Source: Arsenophonus sp031446145 (lineage in GTDB: Bacteria; Pseudomonadota; Gammaproteobacteria; Enterobacterales; Enterobacteriaceae). Taken from it: 64,000 nucleotides of DNA. The translations under genes and the position numbers were made by a program. The notes under the pieces are model-generated. The model made no database searches, had not been told where the DNA came from, and worked only from the letters and a program-made list of their open reading frames with translations. Shown in pieces: positions 1 to 9,378 of this stretch. Numbering within the stretch: the stretch's first letter is position 1; every line of letters begins with the position of its first letter. Where the stretch lies: assembly GCA_031446145.1 (NCBI GenBank), contig CP132903.1, positions 744,001 through 808,000 on the forward strand, written 5' to 3'.

Positions 1-951
1 TATTGCAAAATATAGTGTTTATGACTTAAAAACATATAAATAAAAATAAAAAGTTTTAATATTAATAACTTTTGTAAATATCTATTTAATATATTTAAAT
101 TATTAATTTTTATATAAAATATATTAATAATATGAGAATTTAAAAACAATAAGAATTATTAATTAATTTTACAAATTTTAAAATAATTATAGTATATTTT
201 ATAATAAAAATTTTTAAAATATAAAAATATTATTAAAATTTTATCATAAATTTAATACAGGAATTTATTTTTAATAAATGCATCGGTGTATTTTTAAAAA
301 ATTTTACATTTACAATATTATCATATTTTATAGGAAATAAAACAATAGAAATAAATCATAGATTATAGTTTTTATTAAGAATTATTTTAAGTATTATATA
401 AAAATTTATGATTTTTAAAAAAGTATAGATTATTTTAAGTTTTTATTAATTGTTTAAAAATTAAAAAATTATACATAATCTTTATTTATGAAATATATTT
501 TTTTAAAATCAATCAATGAAATATATTTTAAAATAATATAAATTGCACATAATAAAATAATTAATTATTATGATTTTAAATAAATGTTATTATTAAAAAT
601 AAAAAAAATAAAAAAGTATAAAAAATACGATATATGCTATTTTGTATAATCTTATAAAATATAATAAAAATTATATTTAATGATATTAATTAGTATTTAA
701 TTTTTAAAATTATGAAAATTTTTTATTTAAATTTAAGTTATAGTTTCATACTTAATGTTGTTTTTTAGCAATATGTATAGATGCAGTGTGCTTTCATTTT
801 TAAATATAATATATGTTAAATATTTTAAATAAAATATTTTTTACAGTCATCAATAAATATATTTTTTCTTAATTTTTAGTAATCTTGTTTTTATTATTCG
901 TAAAAATTACATGTAATATTTCTATTAATTTATGGTCAGGAATTCTTTTTT
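1..951. other. AT desert upstream of uppS
   Basis: No gene is recognisable here. In the enterobacterial backbone dxr and frr precede uppS on this strand, but no Dxr or Frr motif can be read in any frame. One slightly GC-richer patch lies around 755-795; it opens only a 24-codon reading frame without family resemblance. The uppS ribosome-binding sequence (AGGA near 938) closes the stretch. The window edge may simply hide a more distant dxr, so loss is only suggested. Confidence 0.6.
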
Positions 952-1701
952 ATGAAATTTATGTATGAGAATAATTTATACTATCGAATACCTAAGCATG
1001 TTGCTATTATTATGGATGGTAATGGCCGGTGGGCAAAAAAAAATGGAAAATTAAGAATAAAAGGGCATATTGCAGGAACAGAAGCAGTAAAAAAAGCAAT
1101 CAAATTTGCGCTTGAAAATCAAATTCAATCTTTAACACTTTATGCATTTAGTAGTGAAAATTGGAATCGACCAGAAACTGAAGTAAGTGCTTTGATGGAA
1201 CTTTTTGCTCGATATTTGGACAATGCAATTCAAAATTTAAATATACATAATATCAAATTAACTATTATTGGTGATATAAGTAAATTTAATATTCAATTAA
1301 AAAAACTTATTAAACATGCAATTTCTGTAACAGCAAAAAATACTGGGTTACAACTTAATATTGCAGTAAATTACGGTGGTCGTTGGGATATCACACATGG
1401 AATGCGTGTAATTGCTAAAAAAATCAAAAAAGGTATATTATTGCCAGAAAATATTAATGAAGAAATAGTCAATAAATGTATTAGTTTACATGATCAACCA
1501 ATGGTAGATTTAGTTATTAGAACTGGAAAAGAATATCGTATTAGTAATTTTCTTTTATGGCAGATTGCTTATGCTGAATTTTATTTTACTGATATATTGT
1601 GGCCTGATTTTGATGAAATAGCCTTTAGGAGTGCAATTACAGCCTTTAGTAATCGTGAACGACGATTTGGTAAAACTACGCATGATAATATTAATTCATA
1701 A
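952..1701 (+). CDS. uppS: Undecaprenyl diphosphate synthase (cis-prenyltransferase)
   Basis: UppS condenses eight isopentenyl-PP units onto farnesyl-PP to make C55-PP, the lipid carrier for peptidoglycan and O-antigen building blocks, at the inner face of the membrane. The 249-residue protein (E. coli 253) carries the family signature IIMDGNGRWAKK at 19-30 with catalytic Asp22, the SSENWNRP motif at 67-74, and LLWQIAYAEFYFTD near the end. Odd point: the usual RTGGEHRISN segment reads RTGKEYRISN (Lys193, Tyr195), although both arginines and the serine are kept. A nine-A tract early in the gene is in frame. It heads the cdsA-rseP-bamA block, with cdsA starting 15 nt after its stop. ATG 952 follows an AGGA; ATG 961 is an alternative. 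Confidence 0.97.
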   Translation: MKFMYENNLYYRIPKHVAIIMDGNGRWAKKNGKLRIKGHIAGTEAVKKAIKFALENQIQSLTLYAFSSENWNRPETEVSALMELFARYLDNAIQNLNIHNIKLTIIGDISKFNIQLKKLIKHAISVTAKNTGLQLNIAVNYGGRWDITHGMRVIAKKIKKGILLPENINEEIVNKCISLHDQPMVDLVIRTGKEYRISNFLLWQIAYAEFYFTDILWPDFDEIAFRSAITAFSNRERRFGKTTHDNINS

Positions 1702-1716
1702 AAATAGAGACTTATT

Positions 1717-2574
1717 TTGTTAAATTTTAATACTCGTATTATTAGTGCTATTATACTTATTCCATTAGTTATTTCTGGTATTTTTTTGTTACCTCTTGAT
1801 TTTTTTGGTTATGTTCTGATTTTTGTGATTTCGCTTACTGTTTGGGAATGGTGCCAATTTTTTGGTTGGATACAACCAGTTAAACGAATTGTATTTTCTA
1901 TTTTATTTTTTATAAGTTTATTGGGATTGCAATTATCATTTCAAGATTTAACTAAATTAACAAAAGAACCTTTAATTATTTGTATTTTATTTGTTGGATT
2001 AATTTGGTGGATATTTGCAACAATATTACTGATAACTTTTCCTCTTTCTGCTCGGATTTGGTCCCATTCTGTGATATTAAAGATCTTGTTTTGTATTTTG
2101 AGCATGTTACCTTTTTATTCTGGAAGCTTGTTATTACGTAGTATTAATTATGTGATTGATCCTTTTGTAGGATCTTGGTTAATATTATACATCGTTTTTT
2201 TAGTTTGGGGAACAGATATTGGTGGTTATTTTTTTGGATATTTTCTTGGAAAATATAAATTAGCAGAAAAAATTTCACCTGCAAAAACTGTTGAAGGTAT
2301 GTTTGGTGGTATAGTCACAGCAGGAGTTATTGGATATTTATTTAATTTCTATTTTCCTAATTTAGTAATATCTAGAAATTTATTAATTAATTTTATCATT
2401 ATTTTTAGTGCTATTTTGGGTGATTTAACAGAAAGCATGTTTAAGCGGCAATCTGGAATCAAAAATACTAGTAATTTAATTCCAGGACATGGTGGAGTAT
2501 TAGATAGAATAGATAGCTTAATAGCGGCTGTAACTATTTTTGCAGGATTAATGTTATTTTTTTTTGTTTTATAA
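1717..2574 (+). CDS. cdsA: Phosphatidate cytidylyltransferase (CDP-diglyceride synthase)
   Basis: CdsA converts phosphatidic acid plus CTP to CDP-diacylglycerol, the branch point for phosphatidylethanolamine and phosphatidylglycerol. It is an integral membrane enzyme of 285 residues, the same length as in E. coli, with about eight hydrophobic segments. The C-terminal CTP-transferase signature is present (GDLTESMFKRQSGIK, then PGHGGVLDRID). Within it the near-invariant Lys-Asp pair reads Lys-Asn (Asn250), which is unusual. Translation appears to begin at TTG 1717, because the first residues MLNFNTRIISA align with the family N-terminus and no in-frame ATG lies nearby. A purine stretch (tagaga) precedes it. 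Confidence 0.96.
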   Translation: MLNFNTRIISAIILIPLVISGIFLLPLDFFGYVLIFVISLTVWEWCQFFGWIQPVKRIVFSILFFISLLGLQLSFQDLTKLTKEPLIICILFVGLIWWIFATILLITFPLSARIWSHSVILKILFCILSMLPFYSGSLLLRSINYVIDPFVGSWLILYIVFLVWGTDIGGYFFGYFLGKYKLAEKISPAKTVEGMFGGIVTAGVIGYLFNFYFPNLVISRNLLINFIIIFSAILGDLTESMFKRQSGIKNTSNLIPGHGGVLDRIDSLIAAVTIFAGLMLFFFVL

Positions 2575-2587
2575 GGTTATAAATATT

Positions 2588-3943
2588 ATGGGATTTTTTT
2601 TTACTTTATTTGCATTTGTTATTGCGTTAGGTGTACTGATTATTGTGCACGAATTAGGACATTTTTTCGTAGCTAGGTTTTATGGTATTTATATTGAACG
2701 TTTTTCAATTGGTTTTGGAAAAACCATATGGCGTAGAGTAGATCGTCATGGTACAGAATTTGTTGTTGCTATGATACCATTAGGTGGTTATGTTAAAATG
2801 TTAGATAAAGACATTTCCACTGTAGAACATAAAAATGATATGCATGCAACATTTAATAATAAAACGGTAATGGAGCGTTTTTCTGTTATAAGTGCTGGTC
2901 CATTAGCTAATTTTTTATTGGCGATATTTGCATATTGGTTAGTGTACATGATTGGTATACCTTCTGTTCGCCCTGTTATTTCAGATATTCAATCAAATTC
3001 TATTGCTGAAAAAGCCAATATTTCAGCTGGTATGGAGATAAAATCTATTGATGATATGGAAACTCCTGATTGGAATGCTGTTCGCATTGCTTTGATTAGT
3101 AAAATTGGACAGAAAAAACTAAATATTAAGGTTTTACCTGTTGATTATGTAAATCCTATAAAAAAAGTCATTAATTTACAAAATTGGAATTTTGATCCAG
3201 AAAAAGAAGATCCTGTTTTGTCTTTAGGTATGATGCCTGTTAGTGCCAGACACGATCCTATTATTCGTAATATCCAACCTGGATCAGCAGCAGAATTATC
3301 TGGTTTAAAAATAGGAGATAAAATTATAAAAGTAAATGAACAAGTATTAGATGTATGGCATCCTTTAGTTTCCTTTATTCAAAAAAGTCCTAATGTTCCT
3401 TTATTATTGACTATTGAAAGGGAAGGCCAATATAGAGAATTAACTTTGATACCAAAAGTTAAAGAAATAACAAAAAAACAAAATATTGGATTTGCTGGAT
3501 TTGAATTATCACTAATTCCACTTCTAAATGATTACAAAATCATTCAAAAATATGGTTTATTTGATGCACTGTATCATGCAATTTATAATACTTGGCAATT
3601 AACAAAAATAACAGTCAATATGATCGGTAAGTTGTTTACTGGTGATATTAAACTCTCTAATCTTAGTGGACCTATTTCTATTGCAAAAGGGGCAGGTTTT
3701 TCTGCTGAATCTGGATTAGTATATTATATTATGTTTATTGCATTAATCAGTATTAATTTAGGTGTTATTAATTTGTGTCCTTTGCCTGTACTAGATGGTG
3801 GACACTTGCTTTTTTTGATTATTGAAAAAATAAAAGGAAAGCCGGTATCTGAACGTATACAAGATTTGAGTTATCGTATTGGTGCTGTTTTATTGATATT
3901 ATTAATGGGAATTTCACTTTTCAATGATTTGTCTCGTCTTTAA
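2588..3943 (+). CDS. rseP: Site-2 intramembrane zinc protease RseP
   Basis: RseP cleaves anti-sigma factors such as RseA, and also remnant signal peptides, within the inner membrane. The 451-residue protein (E. coli 450) has the HELGH zinc motif at 21-25 in the first membrane helix, tandem PDZ domains in the middle (roughly 115-310), and the second active-site motif PLPVLDGGH near the C-terminus. The start is ATG 2588, giving MGFFFTLFAF, which aligns with the family; AAGG lies 11 nt upstream. A nine-T tract directly after the second codon is in frame, which makes this start sensitive to slippage. Neither RseA nor sigma-E is encoded in the window, so its substrate here is unknown. Confidence 0.97.
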   Translation: MGFFFTLFAFVIALGVLIIVHELGHFFVARFYGIYIERFSIGFGKTIWRRVDRHGTEFVVAMIPLGGYVKMLDKDISTVEHKNDMHATFNNKTVMERFSVISAGPLANFLLAIFAYWLVYMIGIPSVRPVISDIQSNSIAEKANISAGMEIKSIDDMETPDWNAVRIALISKIGQKKLNIKVLPVDYVNPIKKVINLQNWNFDPEKEDPVLSLGMMPVSARHDPIIRNIQPGSAAELSGLKIGDKIIKVNEQVLDVWHPLVSFIQKSPNVPLLLTIEREGQYRELTLIPKVKEITKKQNIGFAGFELSLIPLLNDYKIIQKYGLFDALYHAIYNTWQLTKITVNMIGKLFTGDIKLSNLSGPISIAKGAGFSAESGLVYYIMFIALISINLGVINLCPLPVLDGGHLLFLIIEKIKGKPVSERIQDLSYRIGAVLLILLMGISLFNDLSRL

Positions 3944-3978
3944 TGCAACGCAATTAGTTAGGAATATTTATAAGAATA

Positions 3979-6387
3979 ATGACGATAAAAAAGTTACTTA
4001 TGACATTGCTGTTATTGTTTAGTGTTTATGCGTATAGTGCAGATTGGTTTGTAAAACACATATATTTTCAAGGTCTAAAACGTATTACAGTTGCTACTGC
4101 ATTATCAAATATGCCAATTAAAGTAGGAGATAAAATTAACAATAATCATATTAGCCGCACTATTCGGGATTTATTTTCAACTGGAAATTTTGAGGATATT
4201 AAAATTTTCCGTAATAAAGATTCTCTTGTTATTCGTTTGAAAGAAAGACCAATTATTGCAAATATTACATTTTCTGGCAATCAATCTGTAAAGACTGATG
4301 TTCTTAAGAGTAATCTTGATGCTGTCAATATTCGCATCGGGGAAGTAATGAATCTAAAAAAATTGGATAATATTATTAATATGCTCACAGATTTTTACTA
4401 TAGTATAGGTAAATATAATATAAAAATAAAACCGATTATTTTAATGTTACCAAATAATCAAGTACATTTAAAATTATTTTTTTATGAAGGAGTTTCAGCT
4501 AAGATTCAGCATATTAATATTGTTGGTAATAAAATATTTAGCAAGAATGATTTAATCAAACATTTTCAATTAAAAGATAATATTTTTTTCTGGAATATTA
4601 TTTCAGATAGAACATATCAAAAAGAAAAATTCTTACATGATTTAGAATCATTGCGTAGTTTTTATCTTAGTCGAGGTTATGCAAAATTCACTATTAATTC
4701 GACTAATATCAGTTTAACACCTGATAAAGAAAATATTTATATTACTATCAATATAACAGAAGGAGATAAATATATTATATCAAACATAGAATTAAATGTT
4801 GATAAAGTAGAATATTATAATGAAATTAATAAATTAATAACAATTAAAAATAATGAAATTTATAATGCTACTAGAATCAAAAAAATAGAAAAAAAAATTA
4901 AAAATCTTCTTGGAGATTACGGGTATGCATATCCAAATGTGACTACTGAGCTAAAAACTAATATCAAGAATCAAACACTTCAAGTAAATTTTAATATTGA
5001 TTCTGGTCATCGTTTTTATGTTCGCCAGATTAATTTTATTGGAAATCATATCAGTAAAGATTCTGTTTTACGTCGTGAAATGCGTCAAATGGAAGGGGCT
5101 TGGTTAGGTAACAATTTAGTTCTTGCAGGTAAAAACAGATTAAAACGTACTGGTTTTTTTGAAAAAGTTGATGTTGAGATACAACATGTACAAAATATAC
5201 CTGATCAAATTGATATCATATATAAAGTAAAGGAACGTAATACCGGTTCAATGAATTTTGGTGTTGGTTTCGGAAGTGAAAGCGGTATCAGTTTTCAAAT
5301 AGGTATTCAAGAAGAAAATTGGTTAGGTACAGGAAATGCAGTTAGTATGAGTGCTAAAAAAAATGATTATTCAACCTATGGGGAATTATCATTAACAGAT
5401 CCTTATTTTGGTATTAATGGTATCAGTTTAAGTGGAAGAATATTTTATAATAATTTTAGTGCAAAAGATGCATTTTTATCAGATTATAATGATAAAATTT
5501 ATGGTGCTGATAATACTTTAAGTTTTCCTTTTAATGAAAATAATATTGTTCGCATTGGCGCCGGTTTTATTCATAATTCATTATCTGATATGAAGCCTCA
5601 AGCAAGTATGTGGCGTTATTTCGCAAGTATGGGTAAAATAATAAATTTTAATGATAAAGCGTGTTATGATGTTAATGATTTTAGTATTGATTTAGGATGG
5701 ACTTATAATAATCTAGATCGTGGATTTTTTCCAACATCAGGAAAAAAAATCTCTTTGAACAGTAAAATTACAATTCCAGGTTCAGATAATCAATATTATA
5801 AAATTAAATTCGATACATCTCAATATTATCCATTAGATGAAGATGCTAAATGGATATTATTAGGTCGAACACAATTTGGTTATGGTAATAATATTAATGG
5901 TAATAAAGAATTGCCTTTTTATGAAAATTTTTATGCTGGAGGTGTAGGTACAGTAAGAGGTTTTCGTTCCAATAATATTGGTCCTAAAGCTATTTATCTT
6001 GAAAAAAATCCATTAACCGGTCAAACAGTTCCTAAATCTGGTAATCCATCAACAGATGCTGTTGGTGGAAATGCAATAGCAACAGCTTCATTGGAGTTAA
6101 TTATGCCATCACCATTTGTTGATGAGAAAAATTTAAACTTAATTAGAACATCGTTTTTTATTGATGCTGGTACTGTTTGGGATTCTCATTGGCGAAACAC
6201 AGAAGTTAGTTGGAGAGCAGACATGCCTGATTATGGTAAATTATCAAATATTCGAGTTTCAACGGGAATTGCATTACAATGGATATCACCGCTTGGACCA
6301 TTAACTTTTTCTTATGCTAAGCCATTAAAATATTATAAAGGTGATAAATATGAAGAATTTCAGTTTAATATTGGTAGAACATGGTAA
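3979..6387 (+). CDS. bamA: Outer-membrane protein assembly factor BamA
   Basis: BamA (Omp85) is the essential barrel that inserts beta-barrel proteins into the outer membrane. The protein has 802 residues (E. coli 810). Residues 1-21 form a signal peptide ending YAYSA. Five POTRA repeats follow to about residue 420, and the rest is the 16-strand barrel. The lid-loop motif VRGF (GTVRGFRSNNIG) is present, and the protein ends in an aromatic residue (GRTW), as outer-membrane barrels do. It follows rseP and precedes skp as in E. coli. Its presence means this symbiont still builds a protein-containing outer membrane. The BamB-E partners are not in this window. Confidence 0.98.
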   Translation: MTIKKLLMTLLLLFSVYAYSADWFVKHIYFQGLKRITVATALSNMPIKVGDKINNNHISRTIRDLFSTGNFEDIKIFRNKDSLVIRLKERPIIANITFSGNQSVKTDVLKSNLDAVNIRIGEVMNLKKLDNIINMLTDFYYSIGKYNIKIKPIILMLPNNQVHLKLFFYEGVSAKIQHINIVGNKIFSKNDLIKHFQLKDNIFFWNIISDRTYQKEKFLHDLESLRSFYLSRGYAKFTINSTNISLTPDKENIYITINITEGDKYIISNIELNVDKVEYYNEINKLITIKNNEIYNATRIKKIEKKIKNLLGDYGYAYPNVTTELKTNIKNQTLQVNFNIDSGHRFYVRQINFIGNHISKDSVLRREMRQMEGAWLGNNLVLAGKNRLKRTGFFEKVDVEIQHVQNIPDQIDIIYKVKERNTGSMNFGVGFGSESGISFQIGIQEENWLGTGNAVSMSAKKNDYSTYGELSLTDPYFGINGISLSGRIFYNNFSAKDAFLSDYNDKIYGADNTLSFPFNENNIVRIGAGFIHNSLSDMKPQASMWRYFASMGKIINFNDKACYDVNDFSIDLGWTYNNLDRGFFPTSGKKISLNSKITIPGSDNQYYKIKFDTSQYYPLDEDAKWILLGRTQFGYGNNINGNKELPFYENFYAGGVGTVRGFRSNNIGPKAIYLEKNPLTGQTVPKSGNPSTDAVGGNAIATASLELIMPSPFVDEKNLNLIRTSFFIDAGTVWDSHWRNTEVSWRADMPDYGKLSNIRVSTGIALQWISPLGPLTFSYAKPLKYYKGDKYEEFQFNIGRTW

Positions 6388-6450
6388 ATATATATGCAAT
6401 TTATGTGTTGGTTATAATTTTAAAAACTTAAAAATCAAGGAGAGTGTAGT

Positions 6451-6942
6451 GTGAATAAATATTTTAATATAATAATTTTAAGTGCAATCTTATTTATATC
6501 CAGTAGTGTTTATGCCGAAAAAGTTGCTGTAATTAATTTTGATAAAATTTTTCAAGAAATAGCAACAAATAAAGCTATTTCAAAACAACTTGAACGAGAG
6601 TTTCAAGGATCAGCAAATGAGTTGCAAAATATGGAAAAAGATTTGCAGTCTCAGGTAGAACAATTGCAAAAAAGTACCATAAAACCAAATGAAGAAGATC
6701 TTAAAGAATTTGAAGTAAAGCGCACTGATTTTCTTAAAAAAGCGGAACAATTTGAAAGAAATAATCAACGTCGTCGACAAGAAGAACATACAAAAATATT
6801 AAAAAGTATAAAAATGGCAACTAAAATAGTAGCTGAAAATGAAAAGTATGATGTTGTATTTGATATTAATGAAGTTATGTATTTAAAAGAGGGTCTTAAT
6901 TTAAAAAATATTACCGATTTAGTTATTAAAAAGGTAACGTAA
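6451..6942 (+). CDS. skp: Periplasmic chaperone Skp (OmpH)
   Basis: Skp is a trimeric jellyfish-shaped periplasmic chaperone that carries unfolded outer-membrane proteins to BamA. The 163-residue protein (E. coli 161) has a signal peptide (about 1-22, ending SSVYA), then the short beta segment EKVAVINFDKIFQ, followed by a long charged coiled coil (about 45-120) that forms the tentacles. It starts at GTG 6451, supported by a strong AAGGAG about 7-8 nt upstream. The lpxD start lies 3 nt after its stop, so the two are probably translationally coupled. Confidence 0.96.
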   Translation: MNKYFNIIILSAILFISSSVYAEKVAVINFDKIFQEIATNKAISKQLEREFQGSANELQNMEKDLQSQVEQLQKSTIKPNEEDLKEFEVKRTDFLKKAEQFERNNQRRRQEEHTKILKSIKMATKIVAENEKYDVVFDINEVMYLKEGLNLKNITDLVIKKVT

Positions 6943-6945
6943 TAG

Positions 6946-7971
6946 ATGTGTTCTATTCGATTAGCTGATTTAGCTCAGCAATTGGACGCACAGTTATATG
7001 GTGATGGTGATATTATTATTACAGGTATTGCGTCTATACATTTTGCAAAAAAAGGAGAAATTACTTTTTTATCAAATAGCCGTTATCTTAAGAAGTTAAA
7101 AAAATGTCAAGCTGCTGCTGTAGTTTTAAAAAAAGATTATCTATCGAGTGCTAAAATAGCAGCATTAGTTGTCGAAGACCCTTATCTTGCTTATGCCCGA
7201 TTAGCTCAATATTTAGATAATACTCCTAAACCTGCTTATAATATCCATCCTTCTTCTGTTGTTGCTCAAAATGTTATATTTGGTAAAAATGTTGCTATTG
7301 GTGCTAATACAGTTATCGAATCAGGTGTAATATTAGGTAATCATGTTATTATCGGTGCAAATTGTTTTATTGGTAAAAATGTCAATATTGGAAATTTTAC
7401 CAGTTTATGGGCGAATGTTTCTGTGTATCATAATGTTCAAATAGGAGAAAAATGCTTAATTCAATCAAGTGCAGTGATTGGATCAGATGGTTTTGGTTAT
7501 GCGCATGAAGATGTAAAATGGATAAAAATTCCTCAATTAGGTGGAGTTGTTATTGGCAATAACGTTGAAATTGGAGCTAGTACTACAATTGATCGTGGTG
7601 CATTGGATGATACCATTATTGGAAATGGGGTTATTATTGATAATCAATGTCAGATTGCTCACAATGTTATCATTGGTGATCATACAGCTATTGCCGGTGG
7701 GGTTATTATGGCAGGGAGTTTAAAAGTAGGTAAATGTTGTATGATTGGTGGTGGTAGTGTTATTAATGGACATATAGAAATTTGTGATAAAGTAACTATT
7801 ACTGGTATGGGGATGGTCATACGTCCAATTAATAAACCTGGGATATATTCTTCTGGTATCCCATTACAGCCTAATAATATTTGGCGAAAAACAGCGGTTT
7901 TAATTATGAATATTCATTCAATAGTTAAAAGATTTAAGATTTTGGAGCGTAGAATTTTAAATAAAAAATGA
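6946..7971 (+). CDS. lpxD: UDP-3-O-(3-hydroxyacyl)glucosamine N-acyltransferase
   Basis: LpxD performs the third step of lipid A synthesis, adding the N-linked hydroxyacyl chain to UDP-3-O-acylglucosamine. The length, 341 residues, equals E. coli LpxD. An N-terminal uridine-binding domain (about 1-100, SIRLADLAQQLDAQLYGDGD) precedes a left-handed beta-helix of hexapeptide repeats and a C-terminal helix. The catalytic histidine region CQIAHNVIIGD lies near residue 239. It sits between skp and fabZ as in E. coli. The 119-nt gap to fabZ contains a TATAAT (8054-8059), so a separate fabZ promoter is possible but no good -35 is seen. Confidence 0.98.
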   Translation: MCSIRLADLAQQLDAQLYGDGDIIITGIASIHFAKKGEITFLSNSRYLKKLKKCQAAAVVLKKDYLSSAKIAALVVEDPYLAYARLAQYLDNTPKPAYNIHPSSVVAQNVIFGKNVAIGANTVIESGVILGNHVIIGANCFIGKNVNIGNFTSLWANVSVYHNVQIGEKCLIQSSAVIGSDGFGYAHEDVKWIKIPQLGGVVIGNNVEIGASTTIDRGALDDTIIGNGVIIDNQCQIAHNVIIGDHTAIAGGVIMAGSLKVGKCCMIGGGSVINGHIEICDKVTITGMGMVIRPINKPGIYSSGIPLQPNNIWRKTAVLIMNIHSIVKRFKILERRILNKK

Positions 7972-8090
7972 TTGAATCTGCCTGTTTTAATTTGTTAATT
8001 ACGCTTTGTAAAATAACATAATTTAGTGTTTAAAAAGCGTTTCTATTTATGTATATAATATTAAAAATATAAAAAAGAAGAGTCTTTTCT

Positions 8091-8543
8091 ATGAGTTATC
8101 AACATACTCTGGATATAGAAGAAATTTTAGGTTTATTGCCTCATCGTTATCCTTTTTTATTGGTAGATCGTGTTTTAGATTTTGAAAAAGGCAAATTTTT
8201 ACGTGCGGTAAAAAGTGTATCTTTTAATGAACCGTTTTTTCAAGGCCATTTCCCCGGGAAGCCAATATTTCCAGGAGTATTAATTCTTGAAGCAATGGCA
8301 CAAGCTGCCGGTATTTTAGCTTTTAAGAGTGTTGGAAAATTAAAACCTGGCGAACTTTATTATTTTGCCGGTATTGATGAAGCAAGATTTAAATATCCAG
8401 TGCAACCTGGCGATCAAATGATTTTTGATGTAACGTTTGTAAAAACCAAGCGCGGATTAACACGTTTTAATGGTATAGCAAAAGTAGAGAAAAAAGTTGT
8501 TTGTGAAGCAACAATGATGTGTGCTAGAAGTCAGGAAGTATAA
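8091..8543 (+). CDS. fabZ: 3-hydroxyacyl-[ACP] dehydratase FabZ
   Basis: FabZ dehydrates beta-hydroxyacyl-ACP in fatty-acid elongation and competes with LpxA for 3-hydroxyacyl-ACP. The hot-dog fold protein has 150 residues (E. coli 151) with the active-site helix GHFPGKPIFPGVLILEAMAQ; His53 and Glu67 are the expected catalytic pair. The N-terminal PHRYPFLLVDRV motif is intact. A purine-rich site (aagaagag) precedes ATG 8091. The lpxA start lies one base after the stop codon. Confidence 0.98.
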   Translation: MSYQHTLDIEEILGLLPHRYPFLLVDRVLDFEKGKFLRAVKSVSFNEPFFQGHFPGKPIFPGVLILEAMAQAAGILAFKSVGKLKPGELYYFAGIDEARFKYPVQPGDQMIFDVTFVKTKRGLTRFNGIAKVEKKVVCEATMMCARSQEV

Positions 8544-8544
8544 A

Positions 8545-9354
8545 ATGAGGACTGATAATATTAATAAAACAGCGGTTATTCATCCCTCTTCTATTATTGA
8601 AGAGGGTGCGATTATCGGTGAAAATGTTTATGTCGGTCCGTTTTGTTATATTGGACCTCAAGTTATAATTGGGTCGAATACTAAACTAAAATCTCATGTA
8701 ATTATAAATGGTAGCACTAAAATTGGTTGTAATAATCAAATTTTTCAGTTTGTTAGTATAGGAGAAGTTAATCAAGATTTGAAGTATAAAGGTGAAAAAA
8801 CTCGTGTTGAGATTGGTGATCGTAATTGTATTAGAGAAAGTTCCACTATTCATCGCGGGACTGTGCAAGGTGGTGGTTTAACTAAAATAGGCAATGACAA
8901 TTTGTTAATGATAAATACCCATATTGCTCATGATTGTTTATTGGGAAATTATTGTATTATTGCCAATAATGGTACCCTGGGTGGGCATGTGAAATTAGAT
9001 GATTATGCTATTATTGGTGGTATGAGTGCAGTACATCAATTTTGTCAAATTGGTACTCATGTAATGATTGGGGGTTGTTCAGGAGTTTCAAAAGATGTTC
9101 CACCTTATGTTATTGCGCAAGGTAATCATGCTACTCCTTATGGTGTTAACATTAAAGGTTTAAAACGCCGTGGTTTTGATAAAGAATCATTACACGCTAT
9201 TAAATATGCATATAAAATTCTTTATCGTTGTGGTAAATCATTGGATGAAGCTCGTGAGATATTATTAGAGTTAGGAACAGTAAATCAATATATAAAAATA
9301 TTAAATGATTTTTTAGAGTATTCTGCACAATCAAATCGTGGCATTATTCGTTAA
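8545..9354 (+). CDS. lpxA: UDP-N-acetylglucosamine O-acyltransferase LpxA
   Basis: LpxA catalyses the first step of lipid A synthesis, transferring 3-hydroxyacyl from ACP to UDP-GlcNAc. The protein has 269 residues (E. coli 262). Hexapeptide repeats form a left-handed beta-helix, and the segment IAHDC places the catalytic base at His129 (His125 in E. coli). The C-terminal helical domain begins around LKRRGFDKES. The start is ATG 8545, one base after the fabZ stop; a longer frame reading through from 8521 would overlap fabZ and lacks homology. The AGGA inside the end of fabZ probably serves as its ribosome-binding site. Confidence 0.98.
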   Translation: MRTDNINKTAVIHPSSIIEEGAIIGENVYVGPFCYIGPQVIIGSNTKLKSHVIINGSTKIGCNNQIFQFVSIGEVNQDLKYKGEKTRVEIGDRNCIRESSTIHRGTVQGGGLTKIGNDNLLMINTHIAHDCLLGNYCIIANNGTLGGHVKLDDYAIIGGMSAVHQFCQIGTHVMIGGCSGVSKDVPPYVIAQGNHATPYGVNIKGLKRRGFDKESLHAIKYAYKILYRCGKSLDEAREILLELGTVNQYIKILNDFLEYSAQSNRGIIR

Positions 9355-9378
9355 TAAATACTTTAATAGGAGAAGTTT

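Noticed and set aside
755..830. Possible dxr remnant upstream of uppS
   Set aside because: The slightly GC-richer patch opens only 24 codons with no Dxr or Frr similarity.
7541..7723. Second-frame ORF inside lpxD
   Set aside because: Shadow of the hexapeptide-repeat codons of lpxD; no independent support. Similar shadows in dnaE, accA, tilS, proS, mreB, pmbA, kdsD, mlaE, murA and rpsI were also dismissed.
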